DNA of 33,137 nt from positions 299,655 through 332,791 of the forward strand of contig NZ_DF967966.1 of assembly GCF_001050195.2 (NCBI RefSeq), written 5' to 3'. This DNA is from Anaerolinea thermolimosa. GTDB taxonomy: Bacteria > Chloroflexota > Anaerolineae > Anaerolineales > Anaerolineaceae. Positions 1 to 8,380 of the stretch are shown here, in pieces; position 1 is the first letter of the stretch; each line of letters starts with the position of its first letter. Under the pieces are notes generated by a model, which had not been told where the DNA came from, did not search any database, and worked only from the letters and a program-made list of their open reading frames with translations. A program made the translations under genes and the position numbers.

Positions 1-1124
1 GGGGTTGCCGTCCCGGTGGGGGTGGCAGTGGGAGTGGGAGAGAGGGTTGGGGTTGGAGAAACCGTCAGCTCATATTCGAGGGTAACCACCAGATCAGAGA
101 AAGGGGCGGGCTTGCTGGCAAAGTCAATGGCGCGCTCCAGCAATGCCTGAATCGCCGGGCGGTGGGGCAGGAACACGGTGGCCGGGGGCTGCTCCGAGAT
201 CTGCCACACCTCTGTTTCATTCTCGCCCATCTGGAAAAACCCCACCCTTTTGGGGTCGGCCAGCCTGAGAACCAGACTGGTGTTGGTTGCCACATCCTCC
301 AGGGTGAGGCTGGTGCGTACACGCCGGTTGAACAGCTGGTACAGCTCAGGCAGGCGGATGAGGTTCCCTCCCCCTGCCAGGCGTTGCAGGACGATGAAAA
401 GGAGTTGTTGTTGCCGCAGTCCACGGGCGGCTTCATCGGTGCCTACCCGTAAGCGGGCATAGCAGGCCGCCAGCCAGCCCTCCATGAAGACTTCACCCGG
501 GTAGATAAAATCGCCACAGGCGTTGGGAATGGCCTGCATGACCGGCACCGTAATCCCGCCCAGCTCGTCAATCAACAGAATAAAGTCATCCATGTTGGCT
601 ACCAGCCAGTCATCCGGTCGAATGCCCAGGTTGTATTCCACGGCACCGGTCAGTAGACGAATGCCCCCTGCGGCATAGGCTGAGGACAGACGCTGCATGG
701 TATACCCGGGCAAATAACCGAACAGGTCGGGAGGGATGGATACCAGGCTGGCCTTGGCGAGGCGGGGATGATACAAGACCAGCAACAGGGCGTCACTGCG
801 CCCCAGGTAAGGGCTGAATTGATCCTGCCCGACCAGCAGGAGGGTGTGCATGCCTTCCGGCAGGGCCACCCGGCCGAACGGCGGGGGTATCGGTGTGGCG
901 GGGGTGAGTCGCGGAGCCGGATACGTACTCCAGACGGGTAAGTTCTCGGGTGGAATAGGGGTGGGTGAGGGCGTGGAGGTGAAGGTGGGTGAGGGCGAAA
1001 GGGTGAAACGCGCCGGAGAAGGCAAGGCAGGGGTTGCCGCAGAGGGCAGTGCGGCGCACGCGCCGAAAATCAGCGCCACCCCCAGGTAAATGATCCGGGC
1101 CAGCCGCTTCACTGCGCACCTCAT
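1..1124 (-). CDS. LCP (LytR-CpsA-Psr) family protein, C-terminus cut by window edge
   Basis: The reading frame opens at the ATG whose complement is at 1122-1124 and stays open to the left edge, so the C-terminus is missing. The N-terminus has a hydrophobic signal segment (about residues 8-22) ending in a lipobox-like FGAC, then a Ser/Thr/Pro-rich linker typical of an extracytoplasmic protein. The LCP core follows: a TLLLVGQDQ strand, RSDALLLV, a SIPPDL segment, then YAAGGI, AVEYNLGI, IDELGGITV and CYARLRVGTDEA...LRQQQ. LCP enzymes transfer polyprenyl-pyrophosphate-linked glycopolymers to the cell wall or other acceptors outside the membrane. The usual SIPRD arginine is a proline here, so activity may be altered. 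The visible C-terminal end returns to Thr/Pro repeats. It is the last gene of a minus-strand run starting at ssb, 42 bp after the Cas4-like gene. Family assignment is good; substrate is unknown. Confidence 0.8.
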   Translation of the reverse strand, partial: MRCAVKRLARIIYLGVALIFGACAALPSAATPALPSPARFTLSPSPTFTSTPSPTPIPPENLPVWSTYPAPRLTPATPIPPPFGRVALPEGMHTLLLVGQDQFSPYLGRSDALLLVLYHPRLAKASLVSIPPDLFGYLPGYTMQRLSSAYAAGGIRLLTGAVEYNLGIRPDDWLVANMDDFILLIDELGGITVPVMQAIPNACGDFIYPGEVFMEGWLAACYARLRVGTDEAARGLRQQQLLFIVLQRLAGGGNLIRLPELYQLFNRRVRTSLTLEDVATNTSLVLRLADPKRVGFFQMGENETEVWQISEQPPATVFLPHRPAIQALLERAIDFASKPAPFSDLVVTLEYELTVSPTPTLSPTPTATPTGTAT

Positions 1125-1166
1125 GGTCTTATTAAACCACACAAACCGCCTGGTAGATGCATCGCG

Positions 1167-1688
1167 TCAGGCCAGGCGCTGGTCGCAGCTTTTGCGATAT
1201 CCACAGCGGGCGCAGCGGGCGGGCTCGTTATGCGAACGGTCTATCTCTCCGCGCCGCTGGCAGGCGTGGATCGTCTCGATCAGCTCCAGCAGGGCGGTTT
1301 CCAGCCGGGGGGTGTAGTCGATGGCAAAGGTGCGGTTGCGATAGCGAAGGATGCCATACGGCGGGCGGCTTCCGTGAGTGCGTTCCACCAGCAGGCAGTA
1401 CGCCGCCAGCTGGTAAACGTGGCTTTCATGCGGTTCAGGTGGAGCCCAGCCGCTCTTCACCTCTACCGGGATGAATGTATTTCCCTGCTTTACAAGGTAA
1501 TCTGGCCGTCCGGTCAGCCCGGTCTGGGGGTCGTAGAAAGGTTTTTCAGGGTGCTTCCAGCCGCCCATATCGGCAGTGATGACCCGCCCAGGAGGCAGGC
1601 CTGCCTTTTGCTGCTGACGCACTGAAAGCCACAGAGCCGCCCCCGCCAGCATGAGAAAGACCAGTGCCAGCGCCAGCCAGGGGCTCAT
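1167..1688 (-). CDS. Membrane-anchored Cas4/RecB-like nuclease, catalytic half
   Basis: 173 aa. Residues 4-22 form one transmembrane helix followed by a basic RQQQK, so the remainder should be cytoplasmic. The soluble part carries the PD-(D/E)XK core of the Cas4/Dna2 group: GRPDYLV (Asp63), IPVEVKSG (Glu76, Lys78) and the QxxxY motif QLAAY (Gln93-Tyr97). It ends with a three-cysteine cluster CARCGYRKSC (Cys159, 162, 168). Cas4 proteins use these three cysteines plus one N-terminal cysteine for a 4Fe-4S cluster; that first cysteine is absent here but present in the preceding ORF (1685-1924). The two ORFs overlap by four bases (ATGA), the usual arrangement for coupled translation. Family members are DNA exonucleases. 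There are no cas genes or CRISPR repeats nearby, so a CRISPR role is not supported. The split could also be a frameshift in a single 250-residue protein. Confidence 0.75.
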   Translation of the reverse strand: MSPWLALALVFLMLAGAALWLSVRQQQKAGLPPGRVITADMGGWKHPEKPFYDPQTGLTGRPDYLVKQGNTFIPVEVKSGWAPPEPHESHVYQLAAYCLLVERTHGSRPPYGILRYRNRTFAIDYTPRLETALLELIETIHACQRRGEIDRSHNEPARCARCGYRKSCDQRLA

Positions 1689-1924
1689 TGCAGCAGGAGA
1701 GCCGTCAGCCCGACGGCCAGAGAAATTACCCCAAAGAACAAAAGCACCCAGCCTGCCATGCGCAGCAGGCTGGCCATCAGCACTTCCCCTCCATGACGGC
1801 GATGGAACCCTGTGCCTTCCACCAGCTCCGCCTGGTTATCAGAGGCAACCCCCTGCTTTTGATACCACCAGGCCCGCCGACAATACAGAAACGAACCAAT
1901 CTCAGAGGCGCGAATCGTTCGCAT
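1685..1924 (-). CDS. Cas4-like N-terminal half with membrane helix
   Basis: 79 aa from the ATG at 1924; the first 23 bases overlap the end of the translin gene. The sequence begins RASEIGSFLYCRRAWWYQKQ, which matches the start of Cas4 proteins (SEI..FLYCPR), with Cys15 as the expected first cluster cysteine. It continues with GTGFHRRHG, the Cas4 histidine motif (His41, His44). Residues about 52-78 are a transmembrane helix that runs to the stop. The catalytic core is not in this ORF but in the next one, which starts inside this stop codon and opens with its own membrane helix. Together the two ORFs contain every Cas4 landmark with a two-helix membrane hairpin inserted between the histidine motif and the D-ExK core. 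Whether two chains or one frameshifted chain is made cannot be told from sequence alone. The start rests on the overlap and on the match to Cas4 N-termini. Confidence 0.7.
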   Translation of the reverse strand: MRTIRASEIGSFLYCRRAWWYQKQGVASDNQAELVEGTGFHRRHGGEVLMASLLRMAGWVLLFFGVISLAVGLTALLLQ

Positions 1925-2567
1925 GGTTGCCGCGGCTGTTCTCCAGCTGGTCGACGGCCTGCCGAAGGACTTTCTCCAGGTGTTCTTCGCGCATACTGAT
2001 GGTGAGGTCTCCCCGGGTACGTTCCAGCAGACTGCGGGCCACGTCGGTCTGGCGGCGCAACCCGTTGGTGACCGCGTCGGGATAGTCCATGGTGACCAGG
2101 GTATCGTAAATGTCATCCATGCACGCCAGCAGCCGTTCGGCTTCGGGGGAGTAGCCCTGGCGCAGAATATCGAGGATGCGGCGGCGCAGTTCACCCGCGG
2201 CCTCTGCCAGTCCGTTCAGGTAGGTGGCGCACTCCACCTCCAGCTCTTCTGGTGAAGGCAGTGGCTGGTTTTCGATCAGTGCACAGGCGATACTGGCCTC
2301 GGCAAACTCTTTGATGGCGTCCTGCGTGTACCCGGCGTAATACAGGTCAGGGAAACCGGCCAGGTCGGCCTTTAAGCGGGCCGCGATCTGCCGTGCTGCT
2401 TCGAGCTGTTCGTGAGCCACCTCACGTTCCAGCCGATGAATGGCGCGGATGGCGTGCGCCGCATGGCGGGTGAGCACCCGCGCCTGAGCCAGCGCCTCAT
2501 CCCGGGCGCGGGTGCGTGCCTCCAGAGCCTGATGAATGCGTTCAACGATCTCGGGGAGATGATCCAT
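1902..2567 (-). CDS. Translin-family nucleic-acid-binding protein
   Basis: 221 aa, almost entirely helical with no membrane segment. The C-terminal half carries the translin/TRAX signature: YLNGLAEAAGELRRRILDIL, then GYSPEAERLL, CMDDIYDTL, MDYPDAVTNGLRRQTDVAR and LLERTRGDLT. Translin proteins form ring-shaped oligomers that bind single-stranded DNA or RNA, and some TRAX-type members cleave RNA. They are well known in eukaryotes and archaea and are sporadic in bacteria; such bacterial proteins are sometimes labelled haloacid dehalogenases in databases, which the sequence does not support. The gene lies 14 bp downstream of ssb and overlaps the Cas4-like N-terminal ORF by 23 bp, so the genes are probably co-transcribed. 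A role in single-strand processing is an inference from this context. Catalytic acidic residues of TRAX could not be assigned with certainty. Confidence 0.8.
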   Translation of the reverse strand: MDHLPEIVERIHQALEARTRARDEALAQARVLTRHAAHAIRAIHRLEREVAHEQLEAARQIAARLKADLAGFPDLYYAGYTQDAIKEFAEASIACALIENQPLPSPEELEVECATYLNGLAEAAGELRRRILDILRQGYSPEAERLLACMDDIYDTLVTMDYPDAVTNGLRRQTDVARSLLERTRGDLTISMREEHLEKVLRQAVDQLENSRGNHANDSRL

Positions 2568-2581
2568 TCAGGGTTATCTGC

Positions 2582-2998
2582 CTAGAAGGGGATTTCTGCC
2601 GAATCATCGTGGGCAAGACCTTCGTCCAGCGGTGCCCCGGGTTCTGTCTCACCGCGCGCTGAGAGGAAACGAACGGTGTTGGCGGTTACCTCAAACGAGG
2701 CTCCCGGGCTTCCATCCTGCCTCTGCCAGATGCGTGGCCCGCCGTTTTTATCGGGGATGAGGCGCCCCTCTACCAGCACCTTCGATCCCTTGTGGAGGTA
2801 CTGGTTGCAGGTTTCGGCCAGTTTGCCGAAAGCGGAGATGCGAAACCAGATGGTCTCGTCTACTTTTTCGCCTTGCTGGTTGGTGTAAGAGCGGCTGGAA
2901 GCCACCGAGAAGCTTGTCACCGGCTGGCCGTTGGGGGTAAAGCGCATCTCAGGCTCGCGCCCGACGTTACCGACGATAATAATGGTATGGAAAGACAT
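2582..2998 (-). CDS. ssb: Single-stranded DNA-binding protein
   Basis: 138 aa. The OB-fold starts with FHTIIIVGNVGREPEMRFTP and continues with VTSFSVASSRSY, ETIWFRISAFGKLAE and LHKGSKVLVEGRL, the standard bacterial SSB order. The protein ends in the acidic tip DDSAEIPF, the conserved peptide that docks repair and replication partners. It is shorter than E. coli SSB because the flexible linker before the tip is brief. The protein coats single-stranded DNA during replication and repair. It heads the minus-strand run ssb, translin, Cas4-like pair, LCP, with 14 bp to the translin gene. An AGGATCG stretch about 9 bases before the ATG can act as ribosome binding site. The 218-bp gap to the divergent desulfurase gene presumably holds promoters for both directions. 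Confidence 0.95.
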   Translation of the reverse strand: MSFHTIIIVGNVGREPEMRFTPNGQPVTSFSVASSRSYTNQQGEKVDETIWFRISAFGKLAETCNQYLHKGSKVLVEGRLIPDKNGGPRIWQRQDGSPGASFEVTANTVRFLSARGETEPGAPLDEGLAHDDSAEIPF

Positions 2999-3177
2999 GG
3001 ATAGCCCGATCCTTTCTGAAACACAAACGACAGCGATACTTCTTCTTTAAGATTGTACACGAAAATAGGAAAAATTTTCGATTTTTTCTGCAGGCAATTT
3101 CCCCGGGAAGATAGAAGATACCCTTCAGGGGTGATGGATACCCGGTACAGGTGCAAAACGAAACCTTCCAGCGGCGG

Positions 3178-3183
3178 TATAAT
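3178..3183 (+). promoter_or_regulatory. -10 box upstream of the desulfurase gene
   Basis: A perfect TATAAT lies 34 bases before the chosen ATG at 3217. No good -35 hexamer is seen at 16-18 bases upstream, so the promoter is tentative. GGAGG at 3205-3209 is the ribosome binding site and decides the start at 3217 over the ATG at 3211 and over the longer open frame from 3151. Confidence 0.5.
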
Positions 3184-3216
3184 GGGGGCGTTGTCGACCA
3201 CAACGGAGGAATGATC

Positions 3217-4428
3217 ATGGATCTTACCCGGGTACGGCAGGATTTTCCGTTTTTTCAAAAAAAACCGGATCAGAAAACGGGCGCGTACTTTGATAATGCC
3301 TGTCAAACCTTACGTCCCCGTCAGGTGATCGAGGCTGTCACCCGCTACTATCAGGAGTCTTCGGCCTGTTCGGGGCGCAGTATGCACCATCTGGCCGCAG
3401 AGGTCACCCGCCAGTATGATCAGGCGCGTGCCACGCTCGCCAGGTTCCTGGGTGCGGCAAAGAAAGAGGAGATTGTCTTTACGCGTAACACCACCGAGGG
3501 GATCAACCTGGTGGCGCATGCTCTCGATTGGAATGCTGGCGATGTGGTGCTTCTGACCGATAAGGAACACAACTCCAACCTGATTCCATGGCAAATGCTG
3601 GCCCGGAGAGCAGGGGTGGAGCTCCGGGTTGTCCCCTCCCGGCCGGATAACACCTTTGACATGGATGCGTATAGCCGATTGCTGGATCGGAAAGTGCGTC
3701 TGGTATCCTTCGGTTTTACCTCCAACCTCGATGGCGTGACCCTTCCGGCGGCAGAGATCATTAAAAAAGCCCATCAGGTGGGCGCCCTGGTGCTCCTGGA
3801 TGCCGCCCAGACCGCTCCGCACCAGCGCATTCATGTGCGGGCGTTAGATGTTGATTTCCTCGCCCTTTCGGGGCACAAGATGCTGGGGCCTTCGGGCACA
3901 GGCGTATTGTACGGGAAGTACGCCCTCCTCGAAAAACTCCAGCCTTTTCAGGTTGGCGGCGACACGGTGGCTTCCTCCACCTACACCACCTGCGAATTCC
4001 TCCCCCCGCCCGAAAAGTTCGAGGCCGGATTGCAAGACTACGCGGGGATCATCGGGCTGGGGGTCGCGGCCCAATATCTGATGAACCTGGGCTTCGATGC
4101 CATCCAGAAGCAGGAATGGCTTCTCAACCGCGCCCTTACCAGCCAGCTCCTCGAAATCCCCGGCCTGCACCTCATTGGCCCCTCAGACCCTGCTCTGCGC
4201 GGCGGGATCGTTTCCTTTTTCATCGAGGGGATCGACTCGCACCGCATTGCTCTCATGCTTGACCAGATGGCCGGTGTGATGGTGCGTTCCGGACAGCACT
4301 GTGTCCATTCCTGGTTCCACGCCCGTCAGATTGCGGGTTGTGTGCGTGCTTCCATGTATTTCTACAACACGCTCGATGAAGTGTCCTTGCTGGTTGACTC
4401 CTTAAAAAAGATCCGAAAGGTTCTCTAA
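3217..4428 (+). CDS. Class V aminotransferase, SufS-like cysteine desulfurase
   Basis: 403 aa, the usual length for SufS/Csd-type enzymes. PLP-enzyme landmarks occur in order: AYFDNACQTLRP near the N-terminus, TRNTTEGINLVAHAL, HNSNLIPW, LVLLDAAQTAPH, and the Schiff-base lysine in LSGHKMLGPSGTG (Lys221). Near the C-terminus RSGQHCVHSWF places a cysteine (Cys362) where SufS carries its persulfide cysteine. The reaction would release sulfur from cysteine as a persulfide plus alanine for Fe-S cluster or thiocofactor assembly. No suf or isc scaffold gene is adjacent; instead a DsbA-like protein follows after 5 bp and an MFS transporter after that, so the sulfur acceptor is uncertain. The open frame extends upstream to 3151, but GGAGG at 3205-3209 supports this start. 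A related class V enzyme of other specificity remains possible. Confidence 0.82.
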   Translation: MDLTRVRQDFPFFQKKPDQKTGAYFDNACQTLRPRQVIEAVTRYYQESSACSGRSMHHLAAEVTRQYDQARATLARFLGAAKKEEIVFTRNTTEGINLVAHALDWNAGDVVLLTDKEHNSNLIPWQMLARRAGVELRVVPSRPDNTFDMDAYSRLLDRKVRLVSFGFTSNLDGVTLPAAEIIKKAHQVGALVLLDAAQTAPHQRIHVRALDVDFLALSGHKMLGPSGTGVLYGKYALLEKLQPFQVGGDTVASSTYTTCEFLPPPEKFEAGLQDYAGIIGLGVAAQYLMNLGFDAIQKQEWLLNRALTSQLLEIPGLHLIGPSDPALRGGIVSFFIEGIDSHRIALMLDQMAGVMVRSGQHCVHSWFHARQIAGCVRASMYFYNTLDEVSLLVDSLKKIRKVL

Positions 4429-4433
4429 CCGAT

Positions 4434-5372
4434 ATGCTTTGCATTGTTTCTTTTATTGTGCTTTCCATTCTGGGAATTTTCAGCGCCTCTAACCGCCAGC
4501 TGGCCAGAGAGGCTCTCGATTGCGTTTTGCGCCGCGTCACCCTGCGGCCCTGCAACACCGGCTTCGATGAAAAAATCAAGGCGAAAATTCTGGGGGTGGT
4601 CATCACCCGCTCAGAAGCCGGTGCGCGTTTCTTGAACCGCCACTTCGAACTGCTTTCGTGGGTGGCTTTCTTTCTCCTGCTGGGCAGCAGTGTGATGGCG
4701 GTACGGGGGGTGTACCTCTTCTACGTTACCGGAAGTTGCAACGGGCTGAACAATTCTGCCTTTTGCGTGTTTGACCCCACCGGCCAGAACAACCAGGTTT
4801 CGACCCTCGGTCAAACCTGTTCCCTCAGTGATAACCCGGAACGCGGTGTAACCCTCAAGAATGTTGATCTGAGTGACTGGCCGGTGCTGAATGCCGGGGC
4901 GAGCAATCAAATCGTTATGGTGGGGTGTTACGCCTGCGATTACACCCGCAAGGTTTACCCCTCCATCCGCGCCCTGGTGCAAAAATATCGACCTGAATTC
5001 AGGTTCGGCGAATATCAGGTGAAGGAGCAAACCGACCTCCTTACCCGCGTCGGTTATTGCGTGTATCATGCCGACCCCGAAAAGTACTGGGCGATGAACG
5101 ATGTTCTCTTCACCACCGAGAAAGCTAACCTCGATGATCCGTCCTACGTCCATCAATTGCTTGCCAGCCTGGGGCTTGACGCGAACCAGATCGAGACCTG
5201 CGCCAGTGACCCGCAGACGCAGACCCGCGTTGAAAAACTTCTGAATGAGATTCGCAGGACTAACTTTCCTGGTACCCCCACTATTTTTATCAATGGGGTG
5301 CCCATGGTGGGGCCGAAGCCCTACCGGGTGTACGCCATTCAACTCGAAGGGTTGTTTTACTGGATGAAGTAA
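4434..5372 (+). CDS. Membrane-anchored DsbA-like thiol:disulfide oxidoreductase
   Basis: 312 aa. An N-terminal hydrophobic helix (about residues 1-18), a basic cytoplasmic stretch and a second helix (about 76-96) precede an extracytoplasmic thioredoxin-fold domain. The active site is GCYACDYTRKVYP with a CxxC pair at Cys165 and Cys168, and the cis-proline loop is FPGTPTIFING (Pro282). This fits the DsbA/thioredoxin_4 family, which oxidises or isomerises protein thiols outside the membrane. Additional cysteines occur in the external linker (SCNG, FCVF, QTCS), possibly structural disulfides. The gene starts 5 bp after the desulfurase and its stop abuts the GTG of the MFS gene, so the three are almost certainly one transcript. 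No VKOR or DsbB partner is visible in the window. Fold and active site are clear; direction of the reaction is not. Confidence 0.83.
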   Translation: MLCIVSFIVLSILGIFSASNRQLAREALDCVLRRVTLRPCNTGFDEKIKAKILGVVITRSEAGARFLNRHFELLSWVAFFLLLGSSVMAVRGVYLFYVTGSCNGLNNSAFCVFDPTGQNNQVSTLGQTCSLSDNPERGVTLKNVDLSDWPVLNAGASNQIVMVGCYACDYTRKVYPSIRALVQKYRPEFRFGEYQVKEQTDLLTRVGYCVYHADPEKYWAMNDVLFTTEKANLDDPSYVHQLLASLGLDANQIETCASDPQTQTRVEKLLNEIRRTNFPGTPTIFINGVPMVGPKPYRVYAIQLEGLFYWMK

Positions 5373-6557
5373 GTGAAAGAAAACCGCATCGCCGGTTTGA
5401 GCGGGGTTATCCTTCTCTTCCTGTTCATTGAATTCCTCGATGAGCTGGTGTATGGCGGGCGTGAAGCCGCCTGGCCTTTGATCCGGGATGATCTCGGCCT
5501 GAGTTACTCTCAGATTGGCCTGGCGATCAGCCTGCCTTACCTGGCGGGAATGCTCATTGAGCCGTTTCTGGGCGTTCTGGGCGATGTCTGGCGGCGGCGT
5601 GTGCTCATTCTGGGTGGCGGTGTGGCTTTTACCCTTGCCCTTTTCTGGCTCAGCCAGGGGCAGGAGTATTTCAGTTTCCTCCTGGCATCCTGCCTGCTGG
5701 GGCCGGCTTCGGGAGCTTTCGTAAGCCTCTCGCAGGCTTCACTCATGGATGTTCAGCCCCACCGCCACGAACAGAACATGGCTCGCTGGACTTTCGCCGG
5801 ATCGGTGGGTGTGACGGCCGGGCCACTGGCGCTGGGTGCGGCAATTGCCCTGGGACTGGGCTGGCGGGGGCTCTTTCTGGTTTTTGCGGGGGTAAGCCTG
5901 GTGGCCCTCGTGCTCACCTGGCGCATGCTCTCACCCGCCGCCCCGGAGACAAAGGCGGATGAACCGCGGCTCTCCTTTGCGGAGGGTCTCAGAAATGCCC
6001 TCCGTGCTCTGAAGCGGGGAGAGGTGGTACGCTGGCTGGTCTTACTGGAGTTCTCTGACCTGATGCTGGATGTGCTTTACGGTTACCTGGCGCTTTACCT
6101 GGTAGATGTGGGAGGCCTTTCCCCTGAAACCGCGGCGCTGGGAGTGGGCATCTGGACGGGGGTCGGGTTGCTGGGTGACTTTCTGCTCATTCCGTTGCTG
6201 GAAAGGGTTCCGGGGCTGGCCTATCTGCGGGTGAGCGTGGTGCTGGAGTTGATGCTTTTCCCGGCTTTCTTGCTGGTAGAACCGCTTGCCCTCAAGTTTC
6301 TTTTGCTGGGATTGCTTGGCTTCTTTAATTCTGGCTGGTATTCGGTGCTCATGGGGCATCTGTATTCAGCCATGCCCGGGCAGAGCGCCACGGTAATGAC
6401 GGTAAGCAATCTGTTCGGCTGGGTGGGCAAGCTCATCCCGCTGGGGGTGGGTCTGGCGGCCCAGCAATGGGGCCTGGAGACCGCAATGTGGATTTTGCTG
6501 GCCGGCCCGGCGGCGTTGCTCGTGGGGTTGCCGCGCGGCAGGCTGGCCCAAACCTGA
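5373..6557 (+). CDS. Major facilitator superfamily transporter
   Basis: 394 aa with a GTG start directly after the stop of the DsbA-like gene. The hydropathy pattern fits 12 membrane helices in two halves separated by a charged central loop (about residues 188-213, rich in Glu, Arg and Lys). Between helices 2 and 3 the loop GVLGDVWRRRVLILGGG is the classic MFS G-x-x-x-D-R/K-x-G-R-R type motif. The substrate cannot be read from the sequence. Co-transcription with a cysteine desulfurase-like enzyme and a disulfide oxidoreductase hints at a sulfur or thiol compound, but this is only inference. The next gene is convergent on the minus strand, 16 bp away, with no obvious hairpin terminator between them. 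Confidence 0.85.
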   Translation: MKENRIAGLSGVILLFLFIEFLDELVYGGREAAWPLIRDDLGLSYSQIGLAISLPYLAGMLIEPFLGVLGDVWRRRVLILGGGVAFTLALFWLSQGQEYFSFLLASCLLGPASGAFVSLSQASLMDVQPHRHEQNMARWTFAGSVGVTAGPLALGAAIALGLGWRGLFLVFAGVSLVALVLTWRMLSPAAPETKADEPRLSFAEGLRNALRALKRGEVVRWLVLLEFSDLMLDVLYGYLALYLVDVGGLSPETAALGVGIWTGVGLLGDFLLIPLLERVPGLAYLRVSVVLELMLFPAFLLVEPLALKFLLLGLLGFFNSGWYSVLMGHLYSAMPGQSATVMTVSNLFGWVGKLIPLGVGLAAQQWGLETAMWILLAGPAALLVGLPRGRLAQT

Positions 6558-6573
6558 GGTATGCGCGCCACCC

Positions 6574-7680
<1,107 letters not shown>

Positions 7681-7756
7681 TTAATTCTACCCTCATTTGG
7701 CAGCCACCTGGAACGCACTTCGAGGGTTCAGGGCAGAGATAGTTCCACAAAATTTA

Positions 7757-7765
7757 TGCTATAAC
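7757..7765 (+). promoter_or_regulatory. Extended -10 upstream of the receiver gene
   Basis: TGCTATAAC (extended -10, TG at 7757-7758, hexamer 7760-7765) lies 61 bases before the ATG at 7827. No strong -35 is seen. GGAGGGAG shortly before the ATG is a good ribosome binding site. Confidence 0.4.
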
Positions 7766-7826
7766 AGATTCACAGGCATGAGTATCCAAAGAAGCCGCGG
7801 CAGGAAATCACCACCGGAGGGAGTGC

Positions 7827-8210
7827 ATGGCAGGAGAACAGATTCTGGTCATCGAAGACAATGCCGATAACCTCGAACTGGTGCTGTTTCTACTGGAGCA
7901 GGCAGGGTTCAGAGGTGTGGGGGTTTCGGATGGACGGCAGGCCCTGACCTGGCTCAGCGATCACCGCCCTGACCTGATTCTGCTCGATATGAGCCTGCCG
8001 GAAATCGACGGCTGGGAGCTGGCCGGTCAGCTCAAAGCAAATACCCTCACGCGCGAGATTCCCGTCGTGGCGTTGACTGCTCACACCCTTCCCGGCGACC
8101 GCAAACGTGCCCTGGATGCCGGTTGTGATGGGTACATCTCTAAACCGCTCGATGTGCCGCATTTTGCGGAGACCGTCGCGGGGTTTCTGCGCGGAGAGAC
8201 TCCCGTCTGA
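7827..8210 (+). CDS. Stand-alone response regulator receiver (CheY/DivK-like)
   Basis: 127 aa consisting only of a receiver domain. The acidic pair is Glu10-Asp11 (LVIEDNADN), the phospho-acceptor is Asp54 in LILLDMSLPEIDGW, the switch threonine is Thr84 in VVALTAH, and the conserved lysine is Lys106 in GYISKPLDV. There is no output domain, so it must signal by protein contact, as CheY, DivK and Spo0F do. No histidine kinase is encoded in the window. It sits divergently beside the CcrM-like methyltransferase; in alphaproteobacteria DivK and CcrM belong to the same cell-cycle network, but adjacency here is only suggestive. A strong GGAGGGAG ribosome binding site precedes the ATG. Confidence 0.88.
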   Translation: MAGEQILVIEDNADNLELVLFLLEQAGFRGVGVSDGRQALTWLSDHRPDLILLDMSLPEIDGWELAGQLKANTLTREIPVVALTAHTLPGDRKRALDAGCDGYISKPLDVPHFAETVAGFLRGETPV

Positions 8211-8267
8211 ACCAACACCGCCCACTGCTCCCCCACCTGCGGGAGGCCCGCTTACCTGTCTCACCCA

Positions 8268-8282
8268 TTTTGATAGCTTTTG
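8268..8282 (+). repeat. 15-bp repeat TTTTGATAGCTTTTG, copy 1
   Basis: This 15-mer recurs exactly at 11920-11934. Copy 1 lies about 100 bp before the HMG-CoA reductase gene; copy 2 lies before the DUF35 gene of the same pathway. A shared AGAGGT follows both copies (after 9 bases here, directly at copy 2). It could be a common operator. One chance 15-mer match in a window of this size is not improbable, so only the placement makes it notable. Confidence 0.4.
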
Positions 8283-8304
8283 CAAGTAACCAGAGGTTAT
8301 ATAT

Positions 8305-8331
8305 CGGCTCATTCAGGCTATGAGTGAGCCG
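8305..8331. promoter_or_regulatory. Inverted repeat upstream of HMG-CoA reductase
   Basis: CGGCTCA at 8305-8311 pairs perfectly with TGAGCCG at 8325-8331 across 13 bases. It lies 50-76 bases before the reductase start. No T-run follows, so it is more likely an operator or 5'-UTR hairpin than a terminator. Confidence 0.4.
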
Positions 8332-8380
8332 AGCCCTATAGTATATTGTTTGTACAAGGGTTGTCCAAATAGGAGTGAGC

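Noticed and set aside
1167-1924. CRISPR-Cas locus suggested by Cas4-like sequences
   Set aside because: No repeat-spacer array and no other cas gene occur in the window; Cas4-like nucleases are widespread outside CRISPR loci.
4611-5342. 243-aa minus-strand open frame opposite the DsbA-like gene
   Set aside because: No family features; the plus-strand gene has a clear CxxC active site and operon context.
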